NCBI GenBank assembly: GCA_017527205.1
Contig: JAFXQK010000041.1
Coordinates: 62,001 to 126,000, forward strand
Direction: 5' to 3'
DNA from: Lachnospiraceae bacterium
Lineage (GTDB): Bacteria > Bacillota > Clostridia > Lachnospirales > Lachnospiraceae
DNA length: 64,000 nt
The position numbers were made by a program, and so were the translations under genes. How positions within the stretch are numbered: position 1 is the stretch's first letter; each line of letters starts with the position of its first letter. Below the pieces are notes generated by a model, which was not told the origin of the DNA, did not search any database, and saw only the letters and a program-made list of their open reading frames with translations. Of this stretch, positions 41,789-50,699 are shown one piece after another.

Positions 41789-42754
41789 ATGGAGCACGAC
41801 TGCATACAAGAGGCGTTAGCCAATTACAATATCAATGCGTCGGAAATAGAATTGCTGAGACACAATGAGAATCTGACCTGTCGTGTGGGAAAGGACTATT
41901 TGTTGCAGATTCATGAGCCGGCAGAGGGGTTCACGGCAGATTTTTTTTATGACGGTTTTGATCGTATCGAGATTTATAAAGTAGAGCTTGCATTTCAGGA
42001 ATACTTAAAGAACCGGGGCATGCAGATCCGTGAAGCAGTTGAGAATCGTTGGGGTGAACGCATAACGAAATTGCATAATGGTACGTATGTTACGCTTTCA
42101 AAATGGATCGAAGGCGAATCGTTAGACAAACTTGAATTGAATGATGAGACATGTTATCAGATAGGCGGGATGCTCGCATGTTTGCATCAGAATGCAAAGG
42201 GTTTCCAGGCATCTCCGGTAAAATCATACGGTAAGGAACATTGTGAATGTACGAAAAAAAGAATACAGGCGTTGGAAAATCTGGAGTTGAGTACTGAGTA
42301 TTCGGCGATCATGCAAAAGTGCTGTGACCATGCCGGGACAGTATTGGAAAAAGCGCGGGATGAATTTCATATGATCCATGGTGATCTGTCTGTGTCAAAT
42401 ATCCTGCAAACACCTGGAGGGCTGGTGCCTATTGATTTTTCGTTTTTCGGAATGGGACATCCGATGTATGATCTTGCAGTTCTGTTTGGGAATATCAGCG
42501 GATTGGTACGCAGACAACAAATGGCAGAAGGCTATCGGAATGCAGGCGGAACAATCCGTTATGACGTGCTAGATGCTTGTTTTATACTTTCGTTGTTAGA
42601 TTGTATCGGAATTCATTATGAACAGTGGGGTAAGCAGGAATGGTTTGTGCCCAGAATGGTACGGTGGCATAAGGAAAACCTGGAACCGTATGTGCAGGGA
42701 GAACGCATATATGCGGATGATTTTTATCTGTTGCACGTGCAGAGCACAGGTTAA
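41789..42754 (+). CDS. Aminoglycoside phosphotransferase (APH)-fold kinase
   Basis: 321 residues of the choline/aminoglycoside kinase fold. The catalytic loop is MIHGDLSVSNIL (about 197-208) and the metal-binding motif is PIDFSFFGMGHPMYDLA (about 214-230). The N-lobe is present (LTCRVGKDYLLQIHEP). Family members phosphorylate antibiotics, homoserine, choline or sugars, and the substrate cannot be deduced here. It starts just after the rlmD fragment; RBS AGAGGGG. A terminator follows at 42811. Confidence 0.85.
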   Translation: MEHDCIQEALANYNINASEIELLRHNENLTCRVGKDYLLQIHEPAEGFTADFFYDGFDRIEIYKVELAFQEYLKNRGMQIREAVENRWGERITKLHNGTYVTLSKWIEGESLDKLELNDETCYQIGGMLACLHQNAKGFQASPVKSYGKEHCECTKKRIQALENLELSTEYSAIMQKCCDHAGTVLEKARDEFHMIHGDLSVSNILQTPGGLVPIDFSFFGMGHPMYDLAVLFGNISGLVRRQQMAEGYRNAGGTIRYDVLDACFILSLLDCIGIHYEQWGKQEWFVPRMVRWHKENLEPYVQGERIYADDFYLLHVQSTG

Positions 42755-42759
42755 GAATA

Positions 42760-42804
42760 TTCGCAAGCAGTGCATCTCGGGCCCGAGATGCAATTTCGCA
42801 AGCA
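42760..42804. repeat. 22-bp palindrome flanked by 10-bp direct repeats
   Basis: TTCGCAAGCA at 42760-42769 and 42795-42804 flank the perfect palindrome TGCATCTC GGGCCC GAGATGCA (42771-42792). The arrangement looks like a small inserted element with target-site duplication, or a protein-binding site. Confidence 0.7.
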
Positions 42805-42810
42805 ACACGT

Positions 42811-42839
42811 GCGTCCGTGAGAAATCATGGACGCTTTTT
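42811..42839 (+). terminator. Terminator after the APH-fold kinase gene
   Basis: GCGTCC-G-TGA (42811-42820) pairs with TCA-T-GGACGC (42825-42834) around GAAA, followed by five T. Confidence 0.75.
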
Positions 42840-42857
42840 GTTTGTCAGGTTGTTCTC

Positions 42858-42886
42858 TTGAATAAGTATGCTAAACGTGATACTAT
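42858..42886 (+). promoter_or_regulatory. Promoter of the GGDEF gene
   Basis: TTGAAT (42858-42863), 17 nt, TACTAT (42881-42886), about 90 nt before the start codon. Confidence 0.6.
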
Positions 42887-42977
42887 TTACGCATAAGTGA
42901 ATGGTTGTATATTGCTAATGGAATCAGTAGGTCAGTGGATCTAAGCGTTTTACTGAAACGCAAAAAGAGGAAGAAAA

Positions 42978-44057
42978 ATGATCAAGAAATTAATTCTGCA
43001 GAACTGGGCGCTCGTTCTTATATTGATTGCTTTCGCGGTTTTGGTAAAAATTAATGTTTTTCTGGACAATAAAACAAGAAATCGGATGTACAATTTGATC
43101 GTTTCCGTTTTTTTGCTTTCCATCATTGTTTTTGTTGAATTTTACCTGGAAGAGCTTGGAGTAATGAGTGATTTAAGGGTTGTTTTAATGGCGATCAGGT
43201 ACAGCGCCACGCCTTTAGTCATTGCAATGACGCTCTATACTATGTCGAAAAAAGAAAGGTGGCAGGTATTTATTCCCGCCATGCTGATCACGGTTGTTCA
43301 TTTTATCTCGATATTTAATGGCATAGTGTTTAGCTTGGAGGATGATGGTACGCTGCATCGTGGCCCGCTGGGTTATTTGCCTTATATCGCCGTAGGATTC
43401 TATTGCCTTTTCCTTGTTTACACCTTGTTTAAGCAGGGGAACAAGCAGGCGGCAGAGATCATTCCCACGGTTTATCTCTGCTTTGTATTTGCTTCCGGCT
43501 TGATCCTGCCGTTTATTCTTGGCAAGGATTATTCCCGGATTTTCTGTACCAATATTGCCATAGCGCTGTTTGTTTATTATGATTTCTCCATTTTGCAAAT
43601 GACCAAAAAGGATACGCTGACAGGACTGCTGAATCGTCAGGCCTATGATTCTGCAATTAAGGACGAGCAAAAGGAAATTAGCGCCTTAGTGTCCATTGAC
43701 ATGAATGGATTGAAAGAAATCAATGATAAACAAGGGCATGGCGCCGGAGATGAAGCACTAAAAACGCTGGCACTTTGCTTTACGCATGCTTCAAAACCGA
43801 AACAGCTGATTTACCGGGTCGGAGGCGATGAATTCATGATTATTTGCTGGAAATCCCCTGAAAATGAAATCCTGCGTCTGATAGAGCGTATTGAGAAAAA
43901 TGTTGGCAAAACACCATACCATTGCGCCATTGGCTATAGCTATTCTGCTGATGGGAAAAAGACGATTGATGAGATGGAGACGGAAGCGGATAAAGAAATG
44001 TATGCACAAAAGGATCTTTTTTATGCAGCTCCTGGCAGAACAAGATATCGCGGATGA
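42978..44057 (+). CDS. Membrane-anchored diguanylate cyclase (GGDEF)
   Basis: 359 residues: about six or seven N-terminal membrane helices (to about residue 200), then a GGDEF domain starting DTLTGLLNRQAYDSAI with the intact active-site motif RVGGDEFMI (282-286). It should make cyclic di-GMP; the membrane part may sense a signal. No RxxD inhibitory site is visible at the usual place before GGDEF. RBS AAAGAGGAAG. No c-di-GMP effector is evident nearby. Confidence 0.9.
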   Translation: MIKKLILQNWALVLILIAFAVLVKINVFLDNKTRNRMYNLIVSVFLLSIIVFVEFYLEELGVMSDLRVVLMAIRYSATPLVIAMTLYTMSKKERWQVFIPAMLITVVHFISIFNGIVFSLEDDGTLHRGPLGYLPYIAVGFYCLFLVYTLFKQGNKQAAEIIPTVYLCFVFASGLILPFILGKDYSRIFCTNIAIALFVYYDFSILQMTKKDTLTGLLNRQAYDSAIKDEQKEISALVSIDMNGLKEINDKQGHGAGDEALKTLALCFTHASKPKQLIYRVGGDEFMIICWKSPENEILRLIERIEKNVGKTPYHCAIGYSYSADGKKTIDEMETEADKEMYAQKDLFYAAPGRTRYRG

Positions 44058-44134
44058 GTGGAACGGCGCGATATGGAGCAAGAGGAAGTATGTGCTGATA
44101 CATAAAGCGTATCACGGGGAGATAGGCAAACCAT

Positions 44135-45229
44135 ATGGGCAATCAGGATGAAATGAGTCGTCAGATCGCGAATATCAAAAATTTAAAGATGGTGAACATA
44201 TATCATCTGTTTGGAGAGGATGCTCCCGTGTTAGGGATTCTCGCGTATTATCAGGACAAAACAATCAACCTTTGCAATGCGGATCCTCACTTTCAGGAAT
44301 TGTTTGACAAGCTTGTAGAGGTATATGCGAAGGAATCGGAATATACCTATGCGGAGATTATCGCGGATGAGGAGACGCAAAGAATATTAGATTTAGCATG
44401 CGACTTCCCAACGGACAAATATGAAAAAAGGCTTGCAAAGTATGAGGAGGCCAAGGCGCCGCTGTTTTTGCCGAGGGCCTTTAGTCATGCCTATGTCATG
44501 CCAATAGTAAAGTTTGTTTGTGAGGCGCTTTATCGGCAAAAGCAGGAGACCATACGCTTCGAGGAGACGGTGCGTCAATGGTTTGGACAGGGAATGCTGG
44601 ATGCCGTGGTCATGGATCGGCCGATGCAGTTATCCTTTATGATTCATGAAACCACGGAGGACACCTATGAGGTCACGGTCCGTAATGTCTTGAAGCTGGG
44701 AAATCTTTTGAAGCTGACCATACGCTTTGGGGATCGAGGCGTTTCTGCTTCATATAGTGATATTATGTTTGGCTTTCAAGGCGAGTTGCTTTTGCATATT
44801 ACGGAAGGACAGGTGACGGTTTCGCATTTGCTAAAGGAACTCGGCGAGATTGTTGAAACCTATGAGAAGGGCTGTGAGCTGGCAGAGGGATTTGACCCGA
44901 CGGAGCGGACAAAGGAACTGATGGGAGCGGAGAATATGGAATGGAAATCATATCGGCTCCCTTGGGGAGACATGGTTCTTCTGGGAAGGCAGGATGGTGA
45001 GCTTTGTCAGGTCTATGCCTCTCGAGATCGGGGCGTGGACGTCAGTCGTGGAACATGCTTTCGGGATCTGATCAGGGAAGACGGCGATCAAGCGAGATTT
45101 GGCGTTTTGGCCTTTCGGTTATATGAGAGGGAGGACGTCACGGAGGTCCATCTTTTGGGCCTTGGGTATCCGGGAAATGCAATATGGCGCGAAAAGTATG
45201 CGGGAAAGTACTTTGACTTGAAACGATAA
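44135..45229 (+). CDS. Conserved hypothetical protein, first gene of the AAA+ operon
   Basis: 364 residues, family not recognised, no signal peptide or membrane helix, so cytoplasmic. N-terminal part (about 1-120) is helical and acidic; the central part has alternating strands (MQLSFMIHETTEDTYEVTVRNVLKLGNLLKLTIRF), and the C-terminal part is mixed alpha/beta. Start is uncertain: ATG at 44135 or at 44153, both with weak ribosome sites. It ends 18 nt before the ATPase start, which places it in the same transcript. Confidence 0.65.
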   Translation: MGNQDEMSRQIANIKNLKMVNIYHLFGEDAPVLGILAYYQDKTINLCNADPHFQELFDKLVEVYAKESEYTYAEIIADEETQRILDLACDFPTDKYEKRLAKYEEAKAPLFLPRAFSHAYVMPIVKFVCEALYRQKQETIRFEETVRQWFGQGMLDAVVMDRPMQLSFMIHETTEDTYEVTVRNVLKLGNLLKLTIRFGDRGVSASYSDIMFGFQGELLLHITEGQVTVSHLLKELGEIVETYEKGCELAEGFDPTERTKELMGAENMEWKSYRLPWGDMVLLGRQDGELCQVYASRDRGVDVSRGTCFRDLIREDGDQARFGVLAFRLYEREDVTEVHLLGLGYPGNAIWREKYAGKYFDLKR

Positions 45230-45247
45230 GGGATGAGGGGAAAGAAG

Positions 45248-47521
45248 ATGGCAAGGGTAGGAGATTTTGGGAAAGATACCATTCAGAAGAGATTGAATAA
45301 GATCATTGAGGACTTGGCGAAAAAGCCTCAGAACGATTCACTGGAGCGATTTGTTGATAGGCTGGAGGATGTCCGAAACGGGAAGGAGGACTATAAGATT
45401 AAACCGCTTCCTGTTTTTCTGGACGTGATTGAGGTCATCAAGGATGGGCCGGCAAGCACGACCAGCTATGAAAGTATGCTACAGAGGGCAGAGGCCATTT
45501 ATGATGATCTCTTTATCTTAGGACCTGATACGCCGAATTTTGAGTATAACATGGCGATTTATAAGTCCCTGATCAGAGAAAATGATATGGTTCTGCGGGA
45601 CTATTTTGACTTATCCCTGTACTATACCTTCAGCGAGAAAAAGAATTATCTGACGCTGATTCAGGCAATTGCACCTATGAAGAATGCGCGTCAGATCTTT
45701 GATAAGGTCAGAGGTCATGCAATGAACGTGCGTGAGCTTTTACTTGATGATTATGCGTATTTGACGCATCTTTTGAAGGTGACGGAGCTCCTTGGTCAGA
45801 TCAGTCCTGAGGATTATGATAAGGCTCTGGAGGCAGAGCTCCTTAGGATGCGCCGCAATAATGGCATTTATGACGTGGATCCGGTAAGACTGGCACAGGT
45901 GGAAAAAAACGTTCATGAGGCTGCATTGACCATTGAATCAGGAAAAAACATTTTGGAGATGCTGGATCGCAAGTGTCAGAGCATTGAGCGCCTGACTTCA
46001 GAGCTGGACAGTAAGGCGCAGGAGATTTGTCGTGCAACGCAAAACTTTTTAGAGACCACGGCGGAGAATGCAAAGAGCAGCGTGGAAAATTCCATCAAGG
46101 AATACGAGGAAGGACAAAAGAAAGCTGCTTATCTGGAAAAGGAGATTTTCTTAAAGCAGGTGTTCTCGGATGCAGAGTCTGAGATCACGAAATATCAGTC
46201 GCGTGCAAAGGCAATCGCGGCAACTGCCTCCGCTGATCTCGCATCCTTTAGTAAAAATGCGGACAGTGTCATTAAGCGGCTGAAAAATGCCATGGAAAAT
46301 GATGATACGATCAAGAGATTTGCGGAAGGGGCAAGATCAGATGAGGAGCTTCTGGAAAAGATACAGCGGCTTGCCATCTTGAATGATTCCATGATCGAGC
46401 GTTTAGGCAAGGAAGCATTTGGCGATGACGGTGACGGATTTGATGGGCAAAGACGCGGAGAGGGAAGAAGAGGCGTGCCTGGAGAAGAACTGCCCATGCC
46501 TGGAGGGCAGTCTGGTCATGGAGAGCCACCCATGCCTCCGCATGGACCACATGATCCGCATGGACCTCACGGAAGAAGGCCTTCTCTTCCCATTCCTGCA
46601 GTGAATCCCTTGCTTGACAGGAGAGTGCCATTTAAGGAGCGTTTCGCGATCGTCATGAAGGAGAAGGAACGGCGCATGGCGGAGGGAGAATTATTCCATG
46701 AAAACTTTGATGACGTCATCACGGCCATTATGGAGGACGTAAATCCCTATCTGATCGGGCCCTCCGGATGTGGAAAGACATATATGGTAAAGCAGATCGG
46801 TGAGCTTTTGAATATTGAATGCACCGATATTGGATACATCAATGAGGAGTATGACATCCTTGGCTACGTAACGGCCATGGGTGATTATAATGAGTCAAAT
46901 TTCTACAGACTATACAAATATGGTGGCATCGCCTTCTGTGATGAGCTGGACAACGGTAATGCCAAGGCAACGGTCAAGCTGAATTCGTTTTTGACCAATC
47001 AGGAGGATTCCTATTATTTCTTCCCGGGCGGTGAGCGCGTGGATAAGCATAAGAATTTCCGCGTGGTTGCGGCTGGTAACACGGATGGCAGCGGTGCCGA
47101 CATCAATTATAATACGCGTGAGAGAATTGAGGAGTCCGTTCAGCAGCGTATGATCCCGATTTTTGTGGACTATGATAATCGTGTGGAAAAAGAGATTTTG
47201 AAGGATTATCCAGATTGGTTTGAATTTGCCTGCTATTTCCGCAAGGCGACAAGTCGCTGGGGAGAAGTCAGCGGCATGCCGGCACAGGGTATTTTCACGA
47301 CGAGAGATGCCTTCCGCGTAAGGCAGTATCTGGACAACGGCAGCTTTATGCCAAGGAATATCATAAAGTATGAGTTTATTCAGACGAAGGAGCCGGAATA
47401 CTTAGGATTCCTGGAGGAAGAAATTTCAAAATTGTTGAAGGCAGAGAAGAAGACAAACAAGATCTATAGTTTGTTTGCACAGGAAGTGGAAGAAATCAGA
47501 AAAAGGGGTAAGAGGACGTAA
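45248..47521 (+). CDS. CobS/MoxR-like AAA+ ATPase with long coiled-coil N-terminus
   Basis: 757 residues from the ATG at 45248, 8 nt after GAGGGG (an in-frame ATG at 45233 precedes the RBS). Residues 1-330 are helical, with a coiled coil about 210-330 (ILEMLDRKCQSIERLTSELDSKAQEI). Residues about 390-465 are a Gly/Pro/His/Met-rich linker. The AAA+ module follows: Walker A GPSGCGKT (504-511), Walker B IAFCDELDN (Asp565, Glu566), sensor 1 FRVVAAGNTDG, and the arginine-finger region ERIEESVQQRMIPIFVDYDNRVEKEI, which resembles CobS. Such ATPases normally remodel complexes with a vWA partner. Its stop overlaps the next gene's ATG (TAATG), so the two are coupled. Confidence 0.83.
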   Translation: MARVGDFGKDTIQKRLNKIIEDLAKKPQNDSLERFVDRLEDVRNGKEDYKIKPLPVFLDVIEVIKDGPASTTSYESMLQRAEAIYDDLFILGPDTPNFEYNMAIYKSLIRENDMVLRDYFDLSLYYTFSEKKNYLTLIQAIAPMKNARQIFDKVRGHAMNVRELLLDDYAYLTHLLKVTELLGQISPEDYDKALEAELLRMRRNNGIYDVDPVRLAQVEKNVHEAALTIESGKNILEMLDRKCQSIERLTSELDSKAQEICRATQNFLETTAENAKSSVENSIKEYEEGQKKAAYLEKEIFLKQVFSDAESEITKYQSRAKAIAATASADLASFSKNADSVIKRLKNAMENDDTIKRFAEGARSDEELLEKIQRLAILNDSMIERLGKEAFGDDGDGFDGQRRGEGRRGVPGEELPMPGGQSGHGEPPMPPHGPHDPHGPHGRRPSLPIPAVNPLLDRRVPFKERFAIVMKEKERRMAEGELFHENFDDVITAIMEDVNPYLIGPSGCGKTYMVKQIGELLNIECTDIGYINEEYDILGYVTAMGDYNESNFYRLYKYGGIAFCDELDNGNAKATVKLNSFLTNQEDSYYFFPGGERVDKHKNFRVVAAGNTDGSGADINYNTRERIEESVQQRMIPIFVDYDNRVEKEILKDYPDWFEFACYFRKATSRWGEVSGMPAQGIFTTRDAFRVRQYLDNGSFMPRNIIKYEFIQTKEPEYLGFLEEEISKLLKAEKKTNKIYSLFAQEVEEIRKRGKRT

Positions 47522-48456
47522 TGAACGTTAGACCCATTTCCCACATTAGTGATGAGGGCAAAACCTATAAGCTATATCGCGTCGATTTCCATTCGCTGAC
47601 GGATCTTGAGGTCTGGCTGTCTGGTGATCCTCCCGTTAACGAGAAGGTTTTTCCGTCGCAAAAAAGCACCTATATGCCGGAAAGCTTTGCGGGTGCGCCG
47701 CTGGAGGAGGCCATACGGTATTGCCATGGCGGATATGACAAGGAATTTCAGCTGTTTATTCAGCTGAAAAAAGAGATTGAAAAGGCCAACGTAAAGCTCC
47801 TGAATATCAGGCGATCCGTGCCTTCCGTCGTGGGATCACGGCCGCACGTACCGAATTTTGTCGCGGGAACGCCGAAGACCATGTTCCGTTTGGACAAGGC
47901 AAAGGAGAAGAAGTTTGTCGATATCGTGATCAATCTCGCATACACCGGTGAGACTACGGAATCACAGATCAGGAATCGCGGGATTTTAACGCTGAATCTG
48001 ATCAATCTTTATGAGCACAATAACGTCGGCGTAAATTTGTATGCCTTTGAAGCCAGTTATTTCATGAACGAGATCTTTATCGCGGAGATTCAGTTAAAGC
48101 GCCCTGGGGAGGTCTTGAATGTCGGTAAATGCTATTATCCTCTGTGCGGCAAGGAATTTATCCGCCGCGTTTTGGTGCGCGTTAAGGAATCCATGCCCTT
48201 TCAGCAGAGATGGGGCATTGGCTATGGCGGCGTTCTCCCGGAAGAATTGCTTCGGAAATGTATGAACGTGAAGGAAGAAACCATCATGATCGGGGAACCG
48301 GATAAGATGGGAATTCGAGGCTATGATCTTTATCAGGACGCAGATGCTTTTTTTGAACACCTAAAGCTCTCGGATGAAATTCGGGTACCCAAATATTCAG
48401 AGTATATGAGGAAAGAAGATGAAAGACGACAAAAGGAAAGCGCAAGAAAGAAATAA
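47521..48456 (+). CDS. Conserved protein, candidate vWA-like partner of the ATPase
   Basis: 311 residues, cytoplasmic, family not named with confidence. The core KKFVDIVINLAYTGETTESQIRNRGILTLNLINLYEHNNVGVNLYAFEAS has the alternation of a vWA domain (strand, helix NRGILTLNLINLYE, strand), but the MIDAS DxSxS motif is not visible, so it would be metal-independent or degenerate. Conserved-looking patches are VWLSGDPPVNEKVFPSQKS, SVVGSRPHVPNFVAGTPKTM and KCYYPLCGKEFIRRVLVRVKES. Begins in the TAATG overlap with the ATPase stop, and its end overlaps the next gene by 38 nt, so the ratio of the three products is probably controlled. Confidence 0.6.
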   Translation: MNVRPISHISDEGKTYKLYRVDFHSLTDLEVWLSGDPPVNEKVFPSQKSTYMPESFAGAPLEEAIRYCHGGYDKEFQLFIQLKKEIEKANVKLLNIRRSVPSVVGSRPHVPNFVAGTPKTMFRLDKAKEKKFVDIVINLAYTGETTESQIRNRGILTLNLINLYEHNNVGVNLYAFEASYFMNEIFIAEIQLKRPGEVLNVGKCYYPLCGKEFIRRVLVRVKESMPFQQRWGIGYGGVLPEELLRKCMNVKEETIMIGEPDKMGIRGYDLYQDADAFFEHLKLSDEIRVPKYSEYMRKEDERRQKESARKK

Positions 48457-49087
48457 TATCAAATTTCATGACATGTCTTCCATACTGAATTTTGGGCTGG
48501 GGAGTCAGAATGGGGTCGCTGACCTAAACCGCGTGACGACAAAGATCATTAAGAGCAGGGAATATGATGAGCTTATGGAGATGTTTAAGGAATTGTCTTC
48601 TTTTGCAAGCAATGAAGGAGAGGAGCTGCTGCCGGAGAGGGAAAAGCGAATGGATGAGATGGAGGAGGTCATGAAAAGACTCCATATGGAAATCCTGAAG
48701 GAAAAGCAGCTTTTGCAGGAGCTCCGTCATACGAATGATTTTTACGCGCGAAGATTGGATGAGGAGATTTTGTATGCGGAGGGCTGGATCAAGGCAGGAA
48801 GTGTCGGAGGAAGCACCGTGGACATTCGTGACAGGATCCGCGCCATGGAAAAGCGTATTCAGGAGCTTCGGACGACGCGAACCGTTGCGGACAGCTTTTC
48901 TGCGCAGATAAAGCTTTCGGAGGACAACTGCGGCTCCATGGCGGACAGGATCTGGAAGATCTTAGTAGACGTTTTGCCGCTTCTTCGCGGAAGGCTGGCG
49001 GTTCAGACAAATAAGCAGACGCAGACAGAGGTCAGAAGGCTTTTGCGAGAGAATGAAAGCGAACTAAAGAGATTGAGTGTGCGTTAA
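48419..49087 (+). CDS. TelA-like (toxic-anion-resistance family) coiled-coil protein
   Basis: 222 residues. Residues about 80-200 follow the TelA/KlaA pattern: LRHTNDFYARRLDEEILYAEGWIKAG, then ERIxxLRxTRT-like KRIQELRTTRTVADSFSAQIKLSEDNCGSMADRIWKILVDVLPLLRGRLAVQTN. TelA proteins are usually 330-400 residues, so this is a short version lacking part of the N-terminal helical region. TelA is found in tellurite/phage/stress loci with Ter proteins; its biochemical role is not settled. Overlaps the preceding gene by 38 nt with its own RBS GAGGAAAG. Confidence 0.5.
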   Translation: MKDDKRKAQERNNIKFHDMSSILNFGLGSQNGVADLNRVTTKIIKSREYDELMEMFKELSSFASNEGEELLPEREKRMDEMEEVMKRLHMEILKEKQLLQELRHTNDFYARRLDEEILYAEGWIKAGSVGGSTVDIRDRIRAMEKRIQELRTTRTVADSFSAQIKLSEDNCGSMADRIWKILVDVLPLLRGRLAVQTNKQTQTEVRRLLRENESELKRLSVR

Positions 49088-49105
49088 ATGTTATTAGGTT
49101 TAGAA

Positions 49106-49178
49106 CTCGGGGCTAGGTTTGAGTTGTCTTTCTGGTAGACTTTTAACCCAGAGAGATAACCCAAACCTTCCCCTCGAG
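49106..49178. repeat. 73-nt dispersed hairpin element, copy B (inverted)
   Basis: In the opposite orientation to copies A and C: starts CTCGGGGCTAGGTTTG and ends CCAAACCTTCCCCTCGAG. The ends match the other copies but the inner stem differs on both arms, keeping most pairing. Lies between the TelA-like gene and the promoter of the zinc-ribbon gene. Confidence 0.8.
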
Positions 49179-49225
49179 GAGATAGACAGCGTAATTAATG
49201 AATTTGAACGCACACTAAATTTTTT

Positions 49226-49254
49226 TTGCAACAGAGTGAGACGTGTGGTAGAAT
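49226..49254 (+). promoter_or_regulatory. Promoter of the double zinc-ribbon gene
   Basis: TTGCAA (49226-49231), 17 nt, TAGAAT (49249-49254). The predicted transcript begins at or just inside a perfect hairpin. Confidence 0.75.
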
Positions 49255-49257
49255 AGT

Positions 49258-49282
49258 CTGAGAATTATGAAATAATTCTCAG
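49258..49282 (+). promoter_or_regulatory. 5'-terminal hairpin in the zinc-ribbon gene leader
   Basis: Perfect 11-bp stem CTGAGAATTAT (49258-49268) / ATAATTCTCAG (49272-49282) with a GAA loop, at the expected transcription start. A second hairpin GTGCC/GGCAC follows within 49302-49318. May stabilise the mRNA 5' end or bind a regulator as DNA. Confidence 0.6.
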
Positions 49283-49365
49283 ATCCCGAATGAAATGAGG
49301 GACGTGCCGAAGGGCACCCCAAAAAAGTTTTGCAATTAGCAAATAACAAAATGGGGGTACAAAAG

Positions 49366-50670
49366 ATGGGAGATTTAAATCAGTTTCAATGTCCATGCTG
49401 TGGCGCAAAGCTGACGTTTGACGGCGAGAAGCAAATGATGAGCTGTATGTACTGTGATTCTACATTCTCCATGGAGCAGATCATGGCCGAAGAGAAGGCG
49501 AAGGAGGAGATGTCTGGCGGCTCTAACATGGAATGGTCGAGTTCAGCTTCTTCCGTAATCACTGGTCAGGACGGAAAGATCGAGGGGTACAGTTGTCCTG
49601 CCTGCGGCGCACAGATGGTTGCTGATGAGAATACGGCGGCTACGGAGTGCCCGTACTGCGGTAATTTCTCCATCATTAAAACCTCCTTTGAAGGCATGTA
49701 TCGTCCTGAGGTGGTCCTTCCCTTTATCATCACAAAGGAGAAGGCAAAGGAAGCATTGAATAATTTCACCAAAGGAAAGAAGCTTTTGCCGGATGCCTTT
49801 GTCAATCGGAACAGAATTGATTCCCTGACGGGTCTGTACGTGCCCTTTTGGCTTTATAGCTGTCATGCAGACGGTACGATTTATTATGAGGGCGTAAAGT
49901 CGAAGACCTGGGAGGATGAAAATTATAAATATACGAAGAAGGATCATTATCGCATGATTCGCAGCGGCGGAATGGACTTTGACCGTATTCCCGTGGATGC
50001 CTCCACGAAGATGGATGACGCCATCATGGATTCCCTGGAGCCCTTTGATCTCAGTAAGGCAGTTGGATATGATGCGGCATATTTCAGCGGATATCTGGCG
50101 GATCGCTATGACGTACAGGAGGTTGACGCAAGACCTCGCGCGAATGAGCGCGTAGAGAATTCCTTCCGTGACAGATTGCGCGAGGAAGTAAAGGAATACG
50201 AAGAGATTCAGGCCACCTCGGAGAAGATCAATTTGTCGAACGCCAAGGCAGAATATGCCATGCTACCCGTTTGGATGATGACCACGGAGTATGAGAATCA
50301 GAAATATGTTTTTGGCATTAATGGTCAGACGGGACAGATGACGGGATCCTTGCCGATCGACAAGAAGAAAGAAGCAACACAGTTTATGTTGACGGGAGCA
50401 ATTGCCGCAGCCGTGGCCTTTCTCATCATTCGACTTGTCATGGGGGCATTTACTCTTGGATATAGCATCGCAGCGGTTGTCATTGCTTTGATTGTGGCAT
50501 TTATACGGGATTCCAGTCTGAGGGCAGCGATGAATACGATACACAAGAAGACGACGGCGAGAGCATACATGGTACAAAATTCCGTGAAGCTTGGACGCCG
50601 AGAGGATAATTTCCTGTACAGTAAAACGGAAAAACGCGAAAAGCCAAAACAACAGCAGACTTCTAACTAA
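49366..50670 (+). CDS. Double zinc-ribbon membrane protein (TFIIB-type zinc ribbon family)
   Basis: 434 residues from the ATG at 49366 (MGDLNQFQCPCCG), following GGGGGT. Ribbon 1: Cys9-x-Cys11/12 with Cys27-x2-Cys30. Ribbon 2: Cys77-x2-Cys80 with Cys95-x2-Cys98. A central globular region contains LTGLYVPFWLYSCHADGTIYYEG and YAMLPVWMMTTEYENQKYVFGINGQTGQMTGSLP, followed by two close membrane helices (about 340-385) and a basic tail. Proteins of this type occur in Clostridia near TelA/Ter-type genes; molecular role unknown. Own promoter, but adjacent to the AAA+/TelA-like operon. Confidence 0.8.
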   Translation: MGDLNQFQCPCCGAKLTFDGEKQMMSCMYCDSTFSMEQIMAEEKAKEEMSGGSNMEWSSSASSVITGQDGKIEGYSCPACGAQMVADENTAATECPYCGNFSIIKTSFEGMYRPEVVLPFIITKEKAKEALNNFTKGKKLLPDAFVNRNRIDSLTGLYVPFWLYSCHADGTIYYEGVKSKTWEDENYKYTKKDHYRMIRSGGMDFDRIPVDASTKMDDAIMDSLEPFDLSKAVGYDAAYFSGYLADRYDVQEVDARPRANERVENSFRDRLREEVKEYEEIQATSEKINLSNAKAEYAMLPVWMMTTEYENQKYVFGINGQTGQMTGSLPIDKKKEATQFMLTGAIAAAVAFLIIRLVMGAFTLGYSIAAVVIALIVAFIRDSSLRAAMNTIHKKTTARAYMVQNSVKLGRREDNFLYSKTEKREKPKQQQTSN

Positions 50671-50699
50671 TGCCGAACATGGCTTTCCAGAGGTAAAGA

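Noticed and set aside
41789-42754. Aminoglycoside resistance gene
   Set aside because: Only the general APH/choline kinase motifs are visible; substrate cannot be deduced, and housekeeping relatives are common.
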